Below are positions 1 through 8,683 of a stretch of 28,211 nucleotides of DNA, piece by piece. Within the stretch, counting starts at the first letter, position 1. The number at the start of each line of letters is the position of its first letter. The notes under the pieces are model-generated. The model did not search any database. It was not told the origin of the DNA and saw only the letters and a list, made by a program, of their open reading frames with translations. The position numbers and the translations under genes are program-made. Location: positions 1 to 28,211 of the forward strand of contig CAZDJK010000017.1 in NCBI GenBank assembly GCA_964505725.1. Reading direction: 5' to 3'. This DNA is from CAVRJC01 sp964505725 (GTDB taxonomy: Bacteria; Actinomycetota; Acidimicrobiia; IMCC26256; DASPTH01).

Positions 1-118
1 GGAGCGCGCGCGCGGTGATGACCGACATCGCGTAGTCCAAGAAGGAGCGTTCCATCTCCTCTTGGATTTCGATGGGCTCGACGTTGGCTTCGAGTGTGGG
101 CTGGGTGCCGTCGGGCAC
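1..118 (-). CDS. gyrA: DNA gyrase subunit A, N-terminal fragment
   Basis: Only the first 39 codons are inside the window; the gene runs off the left edge. The translation from a GTG at 118 reads VPDGTQPTLEANVEPIEIQ and continues through EEMERSFLDYAMSVITARAL. The last part is the conserved start of GyrA, the breakage-reunion subunit of the A2B2 gyrase that adds negative supercoils using ATP hydrolysed by GyrB. The start is supported by an AGGAGG on the minus strand about 5 bases upstream. It follows gyrB by 55 bases on the same strand, so co-transcription is likely. The catalytic tyrosine and quinolone-resistance region lie outside the window. Confidence 0.93.
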   Translation of the reverse strand, partial: MPDGTQPTLEANVEPIEIQEEMERSFLDYAMSVITARAL

Positions 119-173
119 GCCTACCTCCTGGGTGGTCGGAATGTGCCCGGCACGAACGCGGCCGGGCGGTTGA

Positions 174-2075
<1,902 letters not shown>

Positions 2076-2105
2076 GCGCGAAACCTCACAGAGACTCGAG
2101 GAACG

Positions 2106-2131
2106 GGTCGGGAAAGGCAGGCGTCCCGACC
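2106..2131 (-). promoter_or_regulatory. Hairpin in the gyrB leader
   Basis: The 111-base gap between the DUF721 gene and gyrB holds a perfect 8-base inverted repeat, GGTCGGGA at 2106-2113 and TCCCGACC at 2124-2131, with a 10-base loop. It lies about 30 bases before the gyrB start on the transcribed strand. No T-run follows, so a classical terminator is not obvious. It could be a leader structure or a weak attenuator; the function is inferred from position only. Confidence 0.4.
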
Positions 2132-2186
2132 GGCGAATTTCGGGGTAAAACCGCAGGTCAGAGCGCTTTTCTTGGTACTGCCCAGC

Positions 2187-2543
2187 TTACCACTCCGGGT
2201 CCCGGATCCGGCGCCGATCCGACGGGAACTCCGGTCGTACGACCACGGTGATCGTGCGGACCACACCTTCGCCCGCGACCGCGGCCGCGCGCTCCACGAG
2301 CACCGCCTCGAGGTACGTGAGCTGCGTCGCCCACGGGGGGCTGTCCACCGCGACCGTCAGCGTCCCGTCGCGTAGGCGTGCGATGCGCGCGTGCGCGGCG
2401 ACGTCGTCGCCGACGACTTCGCGCCACCGCGCCTCCAGCCGTGCGAGCGCGTCGTCGGCCGGAAGGCCCAGCTCCGCGCGGAGCGCGTCGAGCGCCTCAC
2501 CGACAGGGCGCGGGTCGCCTTCGTCGCCTGCGCGAGCGTTCAC
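2187..2543 (-). CDS. DUF721 / DciA-like protein
   Basis: 118 residues from a GTG at 2543 whose GTGA overlaps the recF stop codon, indicating translational coupling. An open frame continues much further upstream inside recF, but that part is a shadow. The protein shows the DUF721 pattern: a helical N-terminus (VGEALDALRAELGLP), ARWREVVGDDVAAHARIARL with the conserved tryptophan and VG, then GTLTVAVDSPPWATQLTYL. DUF721 proteins sit between recF and gyrB in actinobacteria (Rv0004 in Mycobacterium tuberculosis). The family includes DciA, which loads or operates the replicative helicase DnaB in bacteria lacking DnaC/DnaI. Family membership is well supported; the helicase-loading role is inferred from the family. 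Confidence 0.88.
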   Translation of the reverse strand: MNARAGDEGDPRPVGEALDALRAELGLPADDALARLEARWREVVGDDVAAHARIARLRDGTLTVAVDSPPWATQLTYLEAVLVERAAAVAGEGVVRTITVVVRPEFPSDRRRIRDPEW

Positions 2544-3649
2544 GCCGCGGCCTGCACGCGCCCGGCTGCGACCACGAGCTCGCAGTCGGTGCGAATACCG
2601 GGCGGGAGCGATGCCGCAGTGGTGATCAGCGTCTGTTCCGCGTCCAGGCGCTCGAGCAACGCGGCCGCCCGCTGGTGGTCGAGCTCGCTGAAGACGTCGT
2701 CGAGCAGGAGCACCGGGTTGCGACCGGTCACCCGCGTGCACAGGCGATGTCCGGCGAGCCGGAGGGCGAGGGCCAGGGTGCGCTGCTCCCCCTGCGACGC
2801 ATGGCTGCGGCTGTCGAGGCCGCCGATCCGGATGCGCCACTCGTCCCGGTGCGGCCCGGAGAGCGTCACCCCGCGTTCGGTCTCGGCCCGGCGCCCGGCC
2901 GCCAACGCCCCGTGGAGGCGCTGTTCCGCGTCCTCCCGGCTCCCGGGGTCGTCGGGACACCATTCGGCGGCGTACAGGCCCTCCACGGCGGGTCCGTCCT
3001 CGCCGGTGAGCTCCCGGTGCGCGGCCAACAGCTCCGGCTCGAGGCGCGTGAGGAGCTGGAGGCGGCCCCACACCAGCTCGCCTCCCGCGCGCGCGAGCTG
3101 GGCATCGAACACGTCGAGCGTCGACACCGCGTCTGGCCCGCGGAGCCCGCCGCGCAACAGCGCGTTCCGTTGACGCAGCACGCGTTCGTAGTCGGCGCGA
3201 GTCGTCTCGTAGCGCGGCCACACGGTCACGAGCAGATCGTCGAGATAGTCGCGTCGTCCCGCAGGTCCGCCCTTCACCAGCTGCAGGTCGTCGGGCGCGA
3301 ACACCGACACCTGCAAGGTCTCCCGTTGCTCACGGCGCGTCGTGACCGGCCGTCGATTGACCAGCACGCGGTTGCGGCCCACCGCGGCGAGCTCCGCCTC
3401 GATCCACTGCGAACGCGAATCGTCGATCACCTCGGCCCGCAGGATGGCACGCTCCTTGCTCGACTTCACCAGCGCGGCGTCGGGAACGCCGCGGAACGAC
3501 GCGCCGCGCGCGGCCCAGGTGACTGCCTCGAGCAGCGTCGTCTTGCCCTGCGCGTTCGCACCGGTGATGACGGTGATCCCCGGGGTGAACGACAGCTCGG
3601 CCGACTCGTAGGCACGGAAGTCGGTGAGCTGGAGCGTGGAGACGTACAA
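2540..3649 (-). CDS. recF: RecF recombination/repair ATPase
   Basis: 369-residue RecF, an SMC-like ABC ATPase that acts with RecO and RecR to load RecA at single-strand gaps and stalled forks. The N-terminus LQLTDFRAYESAELSFTPGI is typical. Walker A is GANAQGKTT near residue 35. The ABC signature region includes LSGPHRDEW and SQGEQRTLALALRLAG, and Walker B is LLLDDVFSELD. The start is a TTG at 3649, 12 bases after dnaN ends; no better in-frame start lies nearby, and the first residues match the family start. The 3' end overlaps the DUF721 start by 4 bases. dnaN, recF, DUF721 and gyrB form the standard origin operon. Confidence 0.95.
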   Translation of the reverse strand: MYVSTLQLTDFRAYESAELSFTPGITVITGANAQGKTTLLEAVTWAARGASFRGVPDAALVKSSKERAILRAEVIDDSRSQWIEAELAAVGRNRVLVNRRPVTTRREQRETLQVSVFAPDDLQLVKGGPAGRRDYLDDLLVTVWPRYETTRADYERVLRQRNALLRGGLRGPDAVSTLDVFDAQLARAGGELVWGRLQLLTRLEPELLAAHRELTGEDGPAVEGLYAAEWCPDDPGSREDAEQRLHGALAAGRRAETERGVTLSGPHRDEWRIRIGGLDSRSHASQGEQRTLALALRLAGHRLCTRVTGRNPVLLLDDVFSELDHQRAAALLERLDAEQTLITTAASLPPGIRTDCELVVAAGRVQAAA

Positions 3650-3661
3650 GACGCGGGCGGC

Positions 3662-4762
3662 TCAGGAGATGCGCACAGGCATCAGCAGGTAGAGGAACCC
3701 CTTCGCGTCGGCGCCACGGAGGACCGCCGGCTTGAGCGGGTCGATCGACTCGAGCACGACTTCGTCCGAGGCAGCCGCGTCGATGCCGTCGAGCAGGAAC
3801 TGGGAGTTGAAGGCCACGGTGAGGTCGGTGCCCTCGTACTTCGCCTCCACCGACTCGTGCGCCTCGCCGACGTCCTGGGCGGTCGCCGACAGCTCAAGGC
3901 CCTCGCCGCTCATCGCGAGGCGGATGGGTGCGGCGTCGCTGCGCTGGCCCACGAGCCGCACGCGGTTCACCGCCGCCTGGAGGGCGTCGCGTCCGACGCG
4001 CAGATGATTCGGATAGCCGCTCGGGATCAGCTGCTGGTAGTTCGGGAAGTCGCCCTCGATCAGCCGCGTCGTGATCTCGGTGCCGCCGACGCGAAACAGG
4101 ACCTCCCGCTCGCCGAGCACGACCTCGATCTCGCCCGACCCCGAGAGGAGTCGCTGCACCTCGCCGAGCCCCTTGGCCGCGACGAGCACGCGCTGGCCTT
4201 CCGAGAGCATGCTCACACCCTCGAGATCCCGCATCGCAAGCCGGTACGAGTCGGTCGCGACGAGCCGCAAGCCCGCGCCCGACGTAGTGAGCAGCACACC
4301 GGTGAGGATCGGGCGCGCGTCGTCGCGTGATGCGGCCGGCACCACCTGGCGTAACGCCTCCGCGAACCCACCTGCGTCGACACGTACGCCGTCCGCGGTC
4401 GTCGAGGAGAGGCGAGGGAACTCTGCGGCTGCGAGCGTGCGCAACGTGGTGCTGAACCGTCCGGCCTCGACGTGCGCGTCGTCGTCGGACAGGTCGACGA
4501 CCACCGTGTCACCCTCGAGCTTCTGCACGATCTCGGAGAACAACCTGGACGGCACCACCGCGCTGCCCTCACCGTCGCCGTCGACCGGGATGGTGACACG
4601 GATCGTGAGCTCCAGGTCGGTGCCGACGAGCTCGAGCTCGTTCCCCTGCAGCGTCGCACGCAGTCCCGACAGCACCGGCATCGCACCCGTACGCGACGCC
4701 ACGGCCCGTCCCGCGGCGGCGACCGCCTCGGCCAGGGTGGTGCGCTCACTCCGGAACTTCAC
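3662..4762 (-). CDS. dnaN: DNA polymerase III beta sliding clamp
   Basis: 366-residue beta clamp, the ring-shaped processivity factor that tethers DNA polymerase III and other partners to DNA. The start MKFRSERTTLAEAVAAAGRAV is typical, as is LSGLRATLQGNELELVGTDLELTI in the first of three clamp domains. Later landmarks are RPILTGVLL, LVATDSYRLAMRD and a C-terminus ending in LMPVRIS, which matches the clamp's usual LMP(V/M)R ending that contributes to the partner-binding pocket. The GTG start at 4762 has AGGAGG 5 bases upstream. It lies downstream of dnaA across the 203-base origin-like gap. Confidence 0.97.
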   Translation of the reverse strand: MKFRSERTTLAEAVAAAGRAVASRTGAMPVLSGLRATLQGNELELVGTDLELTIRVTIPVDGDGEGSAVVPSRLFSEIVQKLEGDTVVVDLSDDDAHVEAGRFSTTLRTLAAAEFPRLSSTTADGVRVDAGGFAEALRQVVPAASRDDARPILTGVLLTTSGAGLRLVATDSYRLAMRDLEGVSMLSEGQRVLVAAKGLGEVQRLLSGSGEIEVVLGEREVLFRVGGTEITTRLIEGDFPNYQQLIPSGYPNHLRVGRDALQAAVNRVRLVGQRSDAAPIRLAMSGEGLELSATAQDVGEAHESVEAKYEGTDLTVAFNSQFLLDGIDAAASDEVVLESIDPLKPAVLRGADAKGFLYLLMPVRIS

Positions 4763-4974
4763 ACGGGCCTCCTACCAAGAGAACTGGATTGAATTCGTTG
4801 TCGTCGTAGTACCTGTGGATTGGGGAGAAGCCTCATCGTCGCAGGTCACGGCGTCGGAATCGTGCGCACGTTGTCCACCGTCTTCCACATGGCCGGTGGC
4901 GTCACCCTCGCCCTTCTCGAGGTTCTCCCCAGAGTGGTCGTTCCTGTTCCCCAGGGTCCACAGCATTATCCACT
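4763..4974. other. oriC: Probable origin of replication (dnaA-dnaN gap)
   Basis: This gap between dnaA and dnaN is the usual actinobacterial oriC position. By eye against TTATCCACA it holds TTATCCACT at 4966-4974 (8 of 9, overlapping the dnaA stop), TTGTCCACC at 4871-4879, TCTTCCACA at 4881-4889, GGGTCCACA at 4954-4962 and, reversed, TGTGGATTG at 4814-4822. The stretch at about 4776-4808 is AT-richer than its surroundings (CTGGATTGAATTCGTTG) and could be an unwinding element. Box scores are mine and modest; location is the strongest argument. Confidence 0.75.
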
Positions 4975-6378
4975 GCTGCCGAGGCGGATTCTCGCCATGA
5001 GCTCGTTCACCTGGTCGAAGATCACGTGGCGCTCGGTCATCTGCTGCTTGATCTTGTCGACCGCGTACATGACGGTCGTGTGGTCACGGCCCCCGAACTG
5101 CTCCGCAATGCGGGGGTAGCTGTAGTCGGTGAGCTCGCGGAACACGTACATGCCGATCTGGCGCGCGGTGACGAGCGGCCGGCGGCGGCTCTTGCCGCAG
5201 AGGTCCTCGACCGTCCAGCCGAACATCTTGGCGGTCTCGTCGAGGATGAGCTCGGGGGTGATGACCCGGGGCGAGGCCGGGGGCAGCAGGTCACCGAGCA
5301 CCTGCTTCGCGACCTCCTCGGTGAGCGTCGCCCGGTTGAGGCTGGAGTAGGCGGCGATCCGGATCAGCGCCCCTTCGAGCTCGCGGATGTTGTCGCTGAT
5401 GTACGTGGCGATGAACGCGAGCACCTCGGGCGGGATCCCGCCGAGGTGCTCGGCCTCGGCCTTCTTGCGGAGGATCGCGAGCCGGGTCTCGAACTCGGGC
5501 GGCTGGACGTCGGTGATGAGGCCCCACTCGAAGCGGGTGCGGAGCCGGTCCTCGAGGCTCGCGATGGACTTGGGGGCGCGGTCGGAGGAGATGACGATCT
5601 GCCCGCCCTCGCCGTGGAGCTGGTTGAACGTGTGGAAGAACTCCTCCTGCAGCTCCTGGGTGCGCTCGAGGAACTGGATGTCGTCGATCAGCAGTACGTC
5701 GAGGTTGCGGTAACGCCGCTTGAACCCCGGCATTGCCTTGGCCCGGATCGCGTCGACGAACTCGTTCATGAACGTCTCGGTGGAGACATAGCGCACCCGC
5801 TTGTTGCGGAAGACGGTGCGGACGTGGTGCCCGATGGCGTGGAGGAGATGGGTCTTGCCCAGCCCCGCCGGGCCGTAGATGAACAGCGGGTTGTACGACC
5901 GGCCGGGGTTTTCCGCGACCGAGAGGGCGGCCGCGTGGGCGAACCGGTTCGAGGCGCCGATGACGAACTGGTCGAAGGTGTAACGGTCGTTCAACGTCCC
6001 GCTCGCCCACGAGGCGACACCGTCGCCCGGGTCGGGCGTGATCGTGGTCGTCCCCGCCGCCGGCTCCTCGAGGAGTGACGGCTCCGGCGCGAGGCTGGTC
6101 GGGGCCACCGGCATGACCACCGCCTCGCGCACATCGGTGACGACCACGAGGTCGATGCCCACGCTGAGACCGGTGGCGTCGAGCAGCACGTCGGCGAGCA
6201 TCCCCGAGTAGCTCGACCGGATCCGCTCCGCCGCCAGGGAGCTCGGCACCCCGAGCACGAGCACCGAATCTTCGAACGCGACCGGGCGCACGCCGTGGAA
6301 CCAGGCGGCCCACGTCGCCGGGGCCAGTTGCGCTCGGAGCGCGGTCGCTCCTTGTTCCCAGAGATCGTCGGCCGTCAC
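4966..6378 (-). CDS. dnaA: Chromosomal replication initiator DnaA
   Basis: 470-residue AAA+ initiator that binds DnaA boxes and opens the origin. Domain I is residues 1-80 (LWEQGATALRAQLAPATWAAWF). A variable linker follows to about 125. The AAA+ domain begins at YTFDQFVIGASNRFAHAAA, with Walker A GPAGLGKTH at about 169-177, Walker B LLIDDIQFLE and the arginine-containing SLEDRLRTRFEWGL. Domain IV ends with the DNA-binding signature GGRDHTTVMYAVDKI. The frame stays open far upstream, antisense to rnpA and rpmH, but the GTG at 6378 has GAGGAGG about 10 bases upstream and gives the normal N-terminus. The linker is short compared with Streptomyces DnaA. Boxes in its leader suggest autoregulation. 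Confidence 0.97.
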   Translation of the reverse strand: MTADDLWEQGATALRAQLAPATWAAWFHGVRPVAFEDSVLVLGVPSSLAAERIRSSYSGMLADVLLDATGLSVGIDLVVVTDVREAVVMPVAPTSLAPEPSLLEEPAAGTTTITPDPGDGVASWASGTLNDRYTFDQFVIGASNRFAHAAALSVAENPGRSYNPLFIYGPAGLGKTHLLHAIGHHVRTVFRNKRVRYVSTETFMNEFVDAIRAKAMPGFKRRYRNLDVLLIDDIQFLERTQELQEEFFHTFNQLHGEGGQIVISSDRAPKSIASLEDRLRTRFEWGLITDVQPPEFETRLAILRKKAEAEHLGGIPPEVLAFIATYISDNIRELEGALIRIAAYSSLNRATLTEEVAKQVLGDLLPPASPRVITPELILDETAKMFGWTVEDLCGKSRRRPLVTARQIGMYVFRELTDYSYPRIAEQFGGRDHTTVMYAVDKIKQQMTERHVIFDQVNELMARIRLGSSG

Positions 6379-6393
6379 GGCGCCGCAGCCTCC

Positions 6394-6425
6394 TCTTCCA
6401 CAGGAACGTCCACAGGTGTGGAGAT
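6394..6425. promoter_or_regulatory. DnaA-box-like cluster in the dnaA leader
   Basis: Three 9-mers each match the DnaA box at 7 of 9 positions within 32 bases: TCTTCCACA (6394-6402), ACGTCCACA (6406-6414) and, reversed, TGTGGAGAT (6417-6425). The last two form an inverted repeat, TCCACA-GG-TGTGGA. They lie just upstream of the dnaA ribosome site. Autoregulation of dnaA, or a second origin sub-site, is inferred. Confidence 0.5.
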
Positions 6426-6563
6426 CAGTGGGGGACGTCGACGCGCCCTCCGCCCGGTGCGGCGCGTCGCCGTGCCGCGGTCTTGCCGTGCTCGGCCTTG
6501 TGGGATCCTCGCGGGCCCCTCCGGGGAAGTCCGCACGTCCGGCCGCCGCCGTGCGAGGCGCGC

Positions 6564-6592
6564 AACGTAGCACCGCGCGCGACGGCCGACAA
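6564..6592 (-). promoter_or_regulatory. Candidate dnaA promoter
   Basis: On the minus strand, TTGTCG (6587-6592) is followed after 17 bases by TACGTT (6564-6569), a fair sigma-70-type match for a high-GC genome. It would give a leader of about 180 bases before the dnaA GTG, containing the DnaA-box-like cluster. The rest of the 358-base dnaA-rpmH gap (6379-6736) holds this promoter, the rpmH promoter and GC-rich sequence in which I recognise nothing else. Confidence 0.4.
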
Positions 6593-6639
6593 GGGGTCGC
6601 CGAGGGGGCGATTCCCGCCCTTTCCGCGGCCCGCACGCG

Positions 6640-6669
6640 TTGCGATCCGACGGCGCCGGCACGTAGACT
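6640..6669 (+). promoter_or_regulatory. Candidate rpmH promoter
   Basis: TTGCGA at 6640-6645 and TAGACT at 6664-6669 are separated by 18 bases, and the -10 element is good for a high-GC actinobacterium. It would start transcription near 6676, about 60 bases before the rpmH GTG, and could drive the rpmH-rnpA-yidD-yidC-jag-rsmG run. It diverges from the candidate dnaA promoter. Confidence 0.5.
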
Positions 6670-6736
6670 CGTGGATCCGCCCGCCTCCCGCGCGGAGCCT
6701 GTTTCGCCCGCGCGCGGCCCTCGAGGAGGCCAGTTC

Positions 6737-6871
6737 GTGAAGCGCACGTACCAGCCGAACAACCGCAAACGCAAGAAGACGCACGGTTTTCGGCTCCGGA
6801 TGAGCACGCGCGGCGGACGCGCGGTGCTCCGGGCGCGCCGCGCGCGCGGCCGGAAGCGGCTCTCGGCCTGA
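6737..6871 (+). CDS. rpmH: 50S ribosomal protein L34
   Basis: 44-residue L34, a small basic protein of the large ribosomal subunit. The translation KRTYQPNNRKRKKTHGFRLR and the following MSTRGGRAVLRARRARGRKRLSA is essentially the family consensus. The start is GTG at 6737 with GAGGAGG at 6723-6729, a 7-base spacing. The stop at 6869-6871 overlaps the proposed CTG start of rnpA. The order dnaA<->rpmH-rnpA-yidD-yidC is nearly universal. Confidence 0.97.
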   Translation: MKRTYQPNNRKRKKTHGFRLRMSTRGGRAVLRARRARGRKRLSA

Positions 6872-7197
6872 TCCCGTCGATCCACGGCCGTGCGGTCTTC
6901 CAGGCCCTCACCACGGCGCGTCGCCGGAGCGACGGGCCCGTCTCGCTGCGGTTCACCTGCGGCGGCTCCGGGCGCGCCCAGGTCTCGTACGCGATCGGGC
7001 GCTGGGTCGGCCCGGCCGTGGTGCGCAACCGGGTGCGGCGTAGGCTCCGTGCCGCGGTCGCCCGTCACGAAGACCTGCTCGTGACCGGCGGGTACTACCT
7101 CTTCTCGGCCGCGGTGGCCGCCGAGCAGCTCCCCTTCACGGAGCTCGACGGCGCGGTGGCCCGGCTCCTCGGCCGCGCGCGCGAGGCCCGGCGATGA
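6868..7197 (+). CDS. rnpA: Ribonuclease P protein component
   Basis: Protein subunit of RNase P, which helps the catalytic RNA remove tRNA 5' leaders. The reading frame gives HGRAVFQALTTARRR, then RAQVSYAIGRWVGPAVVRNR and VRRRLRAAVARH, the RNR(V)RRRLR signature of the family. It ends at TGA 7195-7197, overlapping the yidD ATG. No ATG, GTG or TTG lies in frame before the conserved core; the first GTG falls inside the signature itself and would leave 59 residues. The best candidate is CTG at 6868, overlapping the rpmH stop (CTGA) and giving 109 residues. ATC at 6871 is a poorer option. Identity is firm; the start is not. Confidence 0.85.
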   Translation: MIPSIHGRAVFQALTTARRRSDGPVSLRFTCGGSGRAQVSYAIGRWVGPAVVRNRVRRRLRAAVARHEDLLVTGGYYLFSAAVAAEQLPFTELDGAVARLLGRAREARR

Positions 7198-7487
7198 GCG
7201 CCGTGCGACCCACCGGACCGTCGTGGGCGGCGCGCGTGCTCGTGCTTCCCATCCGGGCGTGGCAGCTCGTGAGCAGGCACCTTCCCCCCCGGTGCAGGTT
7301 CTACCCTTCGTGCTCGCAGTACGCGATCGACGCGATCGCCACGCACGGAGCCCTGCGGGGGTCCTGGCTCGCGGTGCGGCGGGTGGCGCGCTGTCACCCG
7401 TGGCACGAAGGAGGCGTCGATCCGGTGCCGGAGCCGAACGTACGTTCGCAGACACGCGCCGCGCTATTGGCGGCGGAGGAGAGCTGA
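7194..7487 (+). CDS. yidD: Membrane protein insertion efficiency factor YidD
   Basis: 97 residues of the small YidD family, thought to assist YidC-dependent membrane insertion at the inner leaflet. The signature HLPPRCRFYPSCSQYAIDAI is present, with its conserved cysteines, followed by HGALRGSWLAVRRVARCHPW and the GGVDPVP ending. An amphipathic N-terminal helix (ARVLVLPIRAWQLVSRHL) precedes it. The ATG at 7194 overlaps the rnpA stop in ATGA, so the two are probably translationally coupled. Only 3 bases separate it from yidC. Confidence 0.95.
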   Translation: MSAVRPTGPSWAARVLVLPIRAWQLVSRHLPPRCRFYPSCSQYAIDAIATHGALRGSWLAVRRVARCHPWHEGGVDPVPEPNVRSQTRAALLAAEES

Positions 7488-7490
7488 CCC

Positions 7491-8642
7491 ATGTTCGTCG
7501 TCGGCTGGTTCCTGGACCCGCTCTACAACGTGTTCGGGGCGATCCTGGCGTTCTTCTACAGCCTCGTCCCGAACCTGGGCGTGGCCATCATCCTCATGAC
7601 GGTCGCCGTGATGCTGGCGATGTTCCCGCTGACCGCCAAGCAGGCCAAGTCGATGATGGCCATGCAGCGTGCGCAGCCGGAGATCAAGAAGCTTCAGGCG
7701 AAGTACAAGGGCGACCGCCAGAAGCTCAACGAAGAGATGATGAAGTTCTACCAGGAGAACCACATCAACCCGCTCTCGGGGTGCTTCCCTCTCCTGGTGC
7801 AGCTCCCCGTCTTCTTCGCGCTGTTCCGCGTGTTGCGCGAGCCGTACCTGCACATCCCGAAGAGCTCGAGCCTGTACGCGGCCTTCTGCACGAACAAGGC
7901 CGGCCAGGTGGTGGGCCAGTCCGCCTGCGGCAAGGGCAAGCTGCCCAACGCGCAGTACTTCCTCGGGATGAACCTTTCCCAGCACGCCACCGGCGTGACC
8001 ACCGGCTTCGTCGACGCCCTCCCCTACTTCATCCTCGTCGCGTTGGTGTTCGTCACCGGCTTCGCGCAGTCGCGTCAGAACCGGCGCAACTCGCCGAACA
8101 TGACCGGGCAGATGGCGATGATCACGAACATCATGCCGATGGCGTTCGCGCTGTTCTCGCTGCAGTTCCCGGCCGGCCTCGTCCTCTACTTCCTCGTGAG
8201 CAACATCTGGCGGCTCGGTCAGCAGGAGCTGATCATGCACAAGATCACGCGCCCCGGCATGGCCGCGGCGGGCGCGATCGACGTGAAGGGCGCGGTGGTC
8301 GCCGACAAGTCTCCCCCCGGGGGTGAGGTCACCGAAGGCAAGCCCGGTGGGCTCCGGAAGCTGTTCCAGCTGCCGACGGGCAACGGCGCGCCTCCGGCCG
8401 CGAACGGCGACGGCGCGGCGCCGCCGGCCGCGACCGCGCCCGACTCCCGGTCGGGCACCCGCGGGAACGGTGGAGACGCGGGCGGAGAGCCGCCCGGGGG
8501 GACGGCACGCCCACCGGCGAAGCAGCCGACCAAGGCCTCGACCAGCAGTCGCGCGGCGAAGCCGGCCACGGGCGGCTCGGCGCCGGCCGGCGCGCGGAGC
8601 TCGTCGAGCCGACGGAGCAACAAGAAGCGCAAGCGCCGCTGA
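7491..8642 (+). CDS. yidC: Membrane protein insertase YidC/Oxa1
   Basis: 383-residue insertase that places proteins into the cytoplasmic membrane alone or with SecYEG. TM1 is near residue 20-45 (NLGVAIILMTVAVMLAMFPL). The cytoplasmic hairpin SMMAMQRAQPEIKKLQAKYK and the family motif NPLSGCFPLLVQLPVFFALF follow, with later TM segments at PYFILVALVFVTGF and MPMAFALFSLQFPAGLVLYF. The outer loop after the second core TM has two cysteines (FCTNKAG...SACGKG). From about residue 275 the tail is a disordered Gly/Pro/Ala/Ser stretch ending in SRRSNKKRKRR, a basic end that in other YidCs contacts the ribosome. GGAGGAGAG precedes the ATG. Confidence 0.95.
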   Translation: MFVVGWFLDPLYNVFGAILAFFYSLVPNLGVAIILMTVAVMLAMFPLTAKQAKSMMAMQRAQPEIKKLQAKYKGDRQKLNEEMMKFYQENHINPLSGCFPLLVQLPVFFALFRVLREPYLHIPKSSSLYAAFCTNKAGQVVGQSACGKGKLPNAQYFLGMNLSQHATGVTTGFVDALPYFILVALVFVTGFAQSRQNRRNSPNMTGQMAMITNIMPMAFALFSLQFPAGLVLYFLVSNIWRLGQQELIMHKITRPGMAAAGAIDVKGAVVADKSPPGGEVTEGKPGGLRKLFQLPTGNGAPPAANGDGAAPPAATAPDSRSGTRGNGGDAGGEPPGGTARPPAKQPTKASTSSRAAKPATGGSAPAGARSSSSRRSNKKRKRR

Positions 8643-8683
8643 CGCACCGCACGCGGCGCACGGGCTCGGAACGGAAGCACGCA

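Noticed and set aside
6890..7084. Open frame starting with GTG inside rnpA as an alternative start for rnpA
   Set aside because: It is in a different frame and lacks the RNase P protein signature.
6379..7455. Open frame extending dnaA upstream by over 350 codons on the minus strand
   Set aside because: It is antisense to rpmH, rnpA and part of yidD. The GTG at 6378 has a strong ribosome site and gives the normal DnaA N-terminus.
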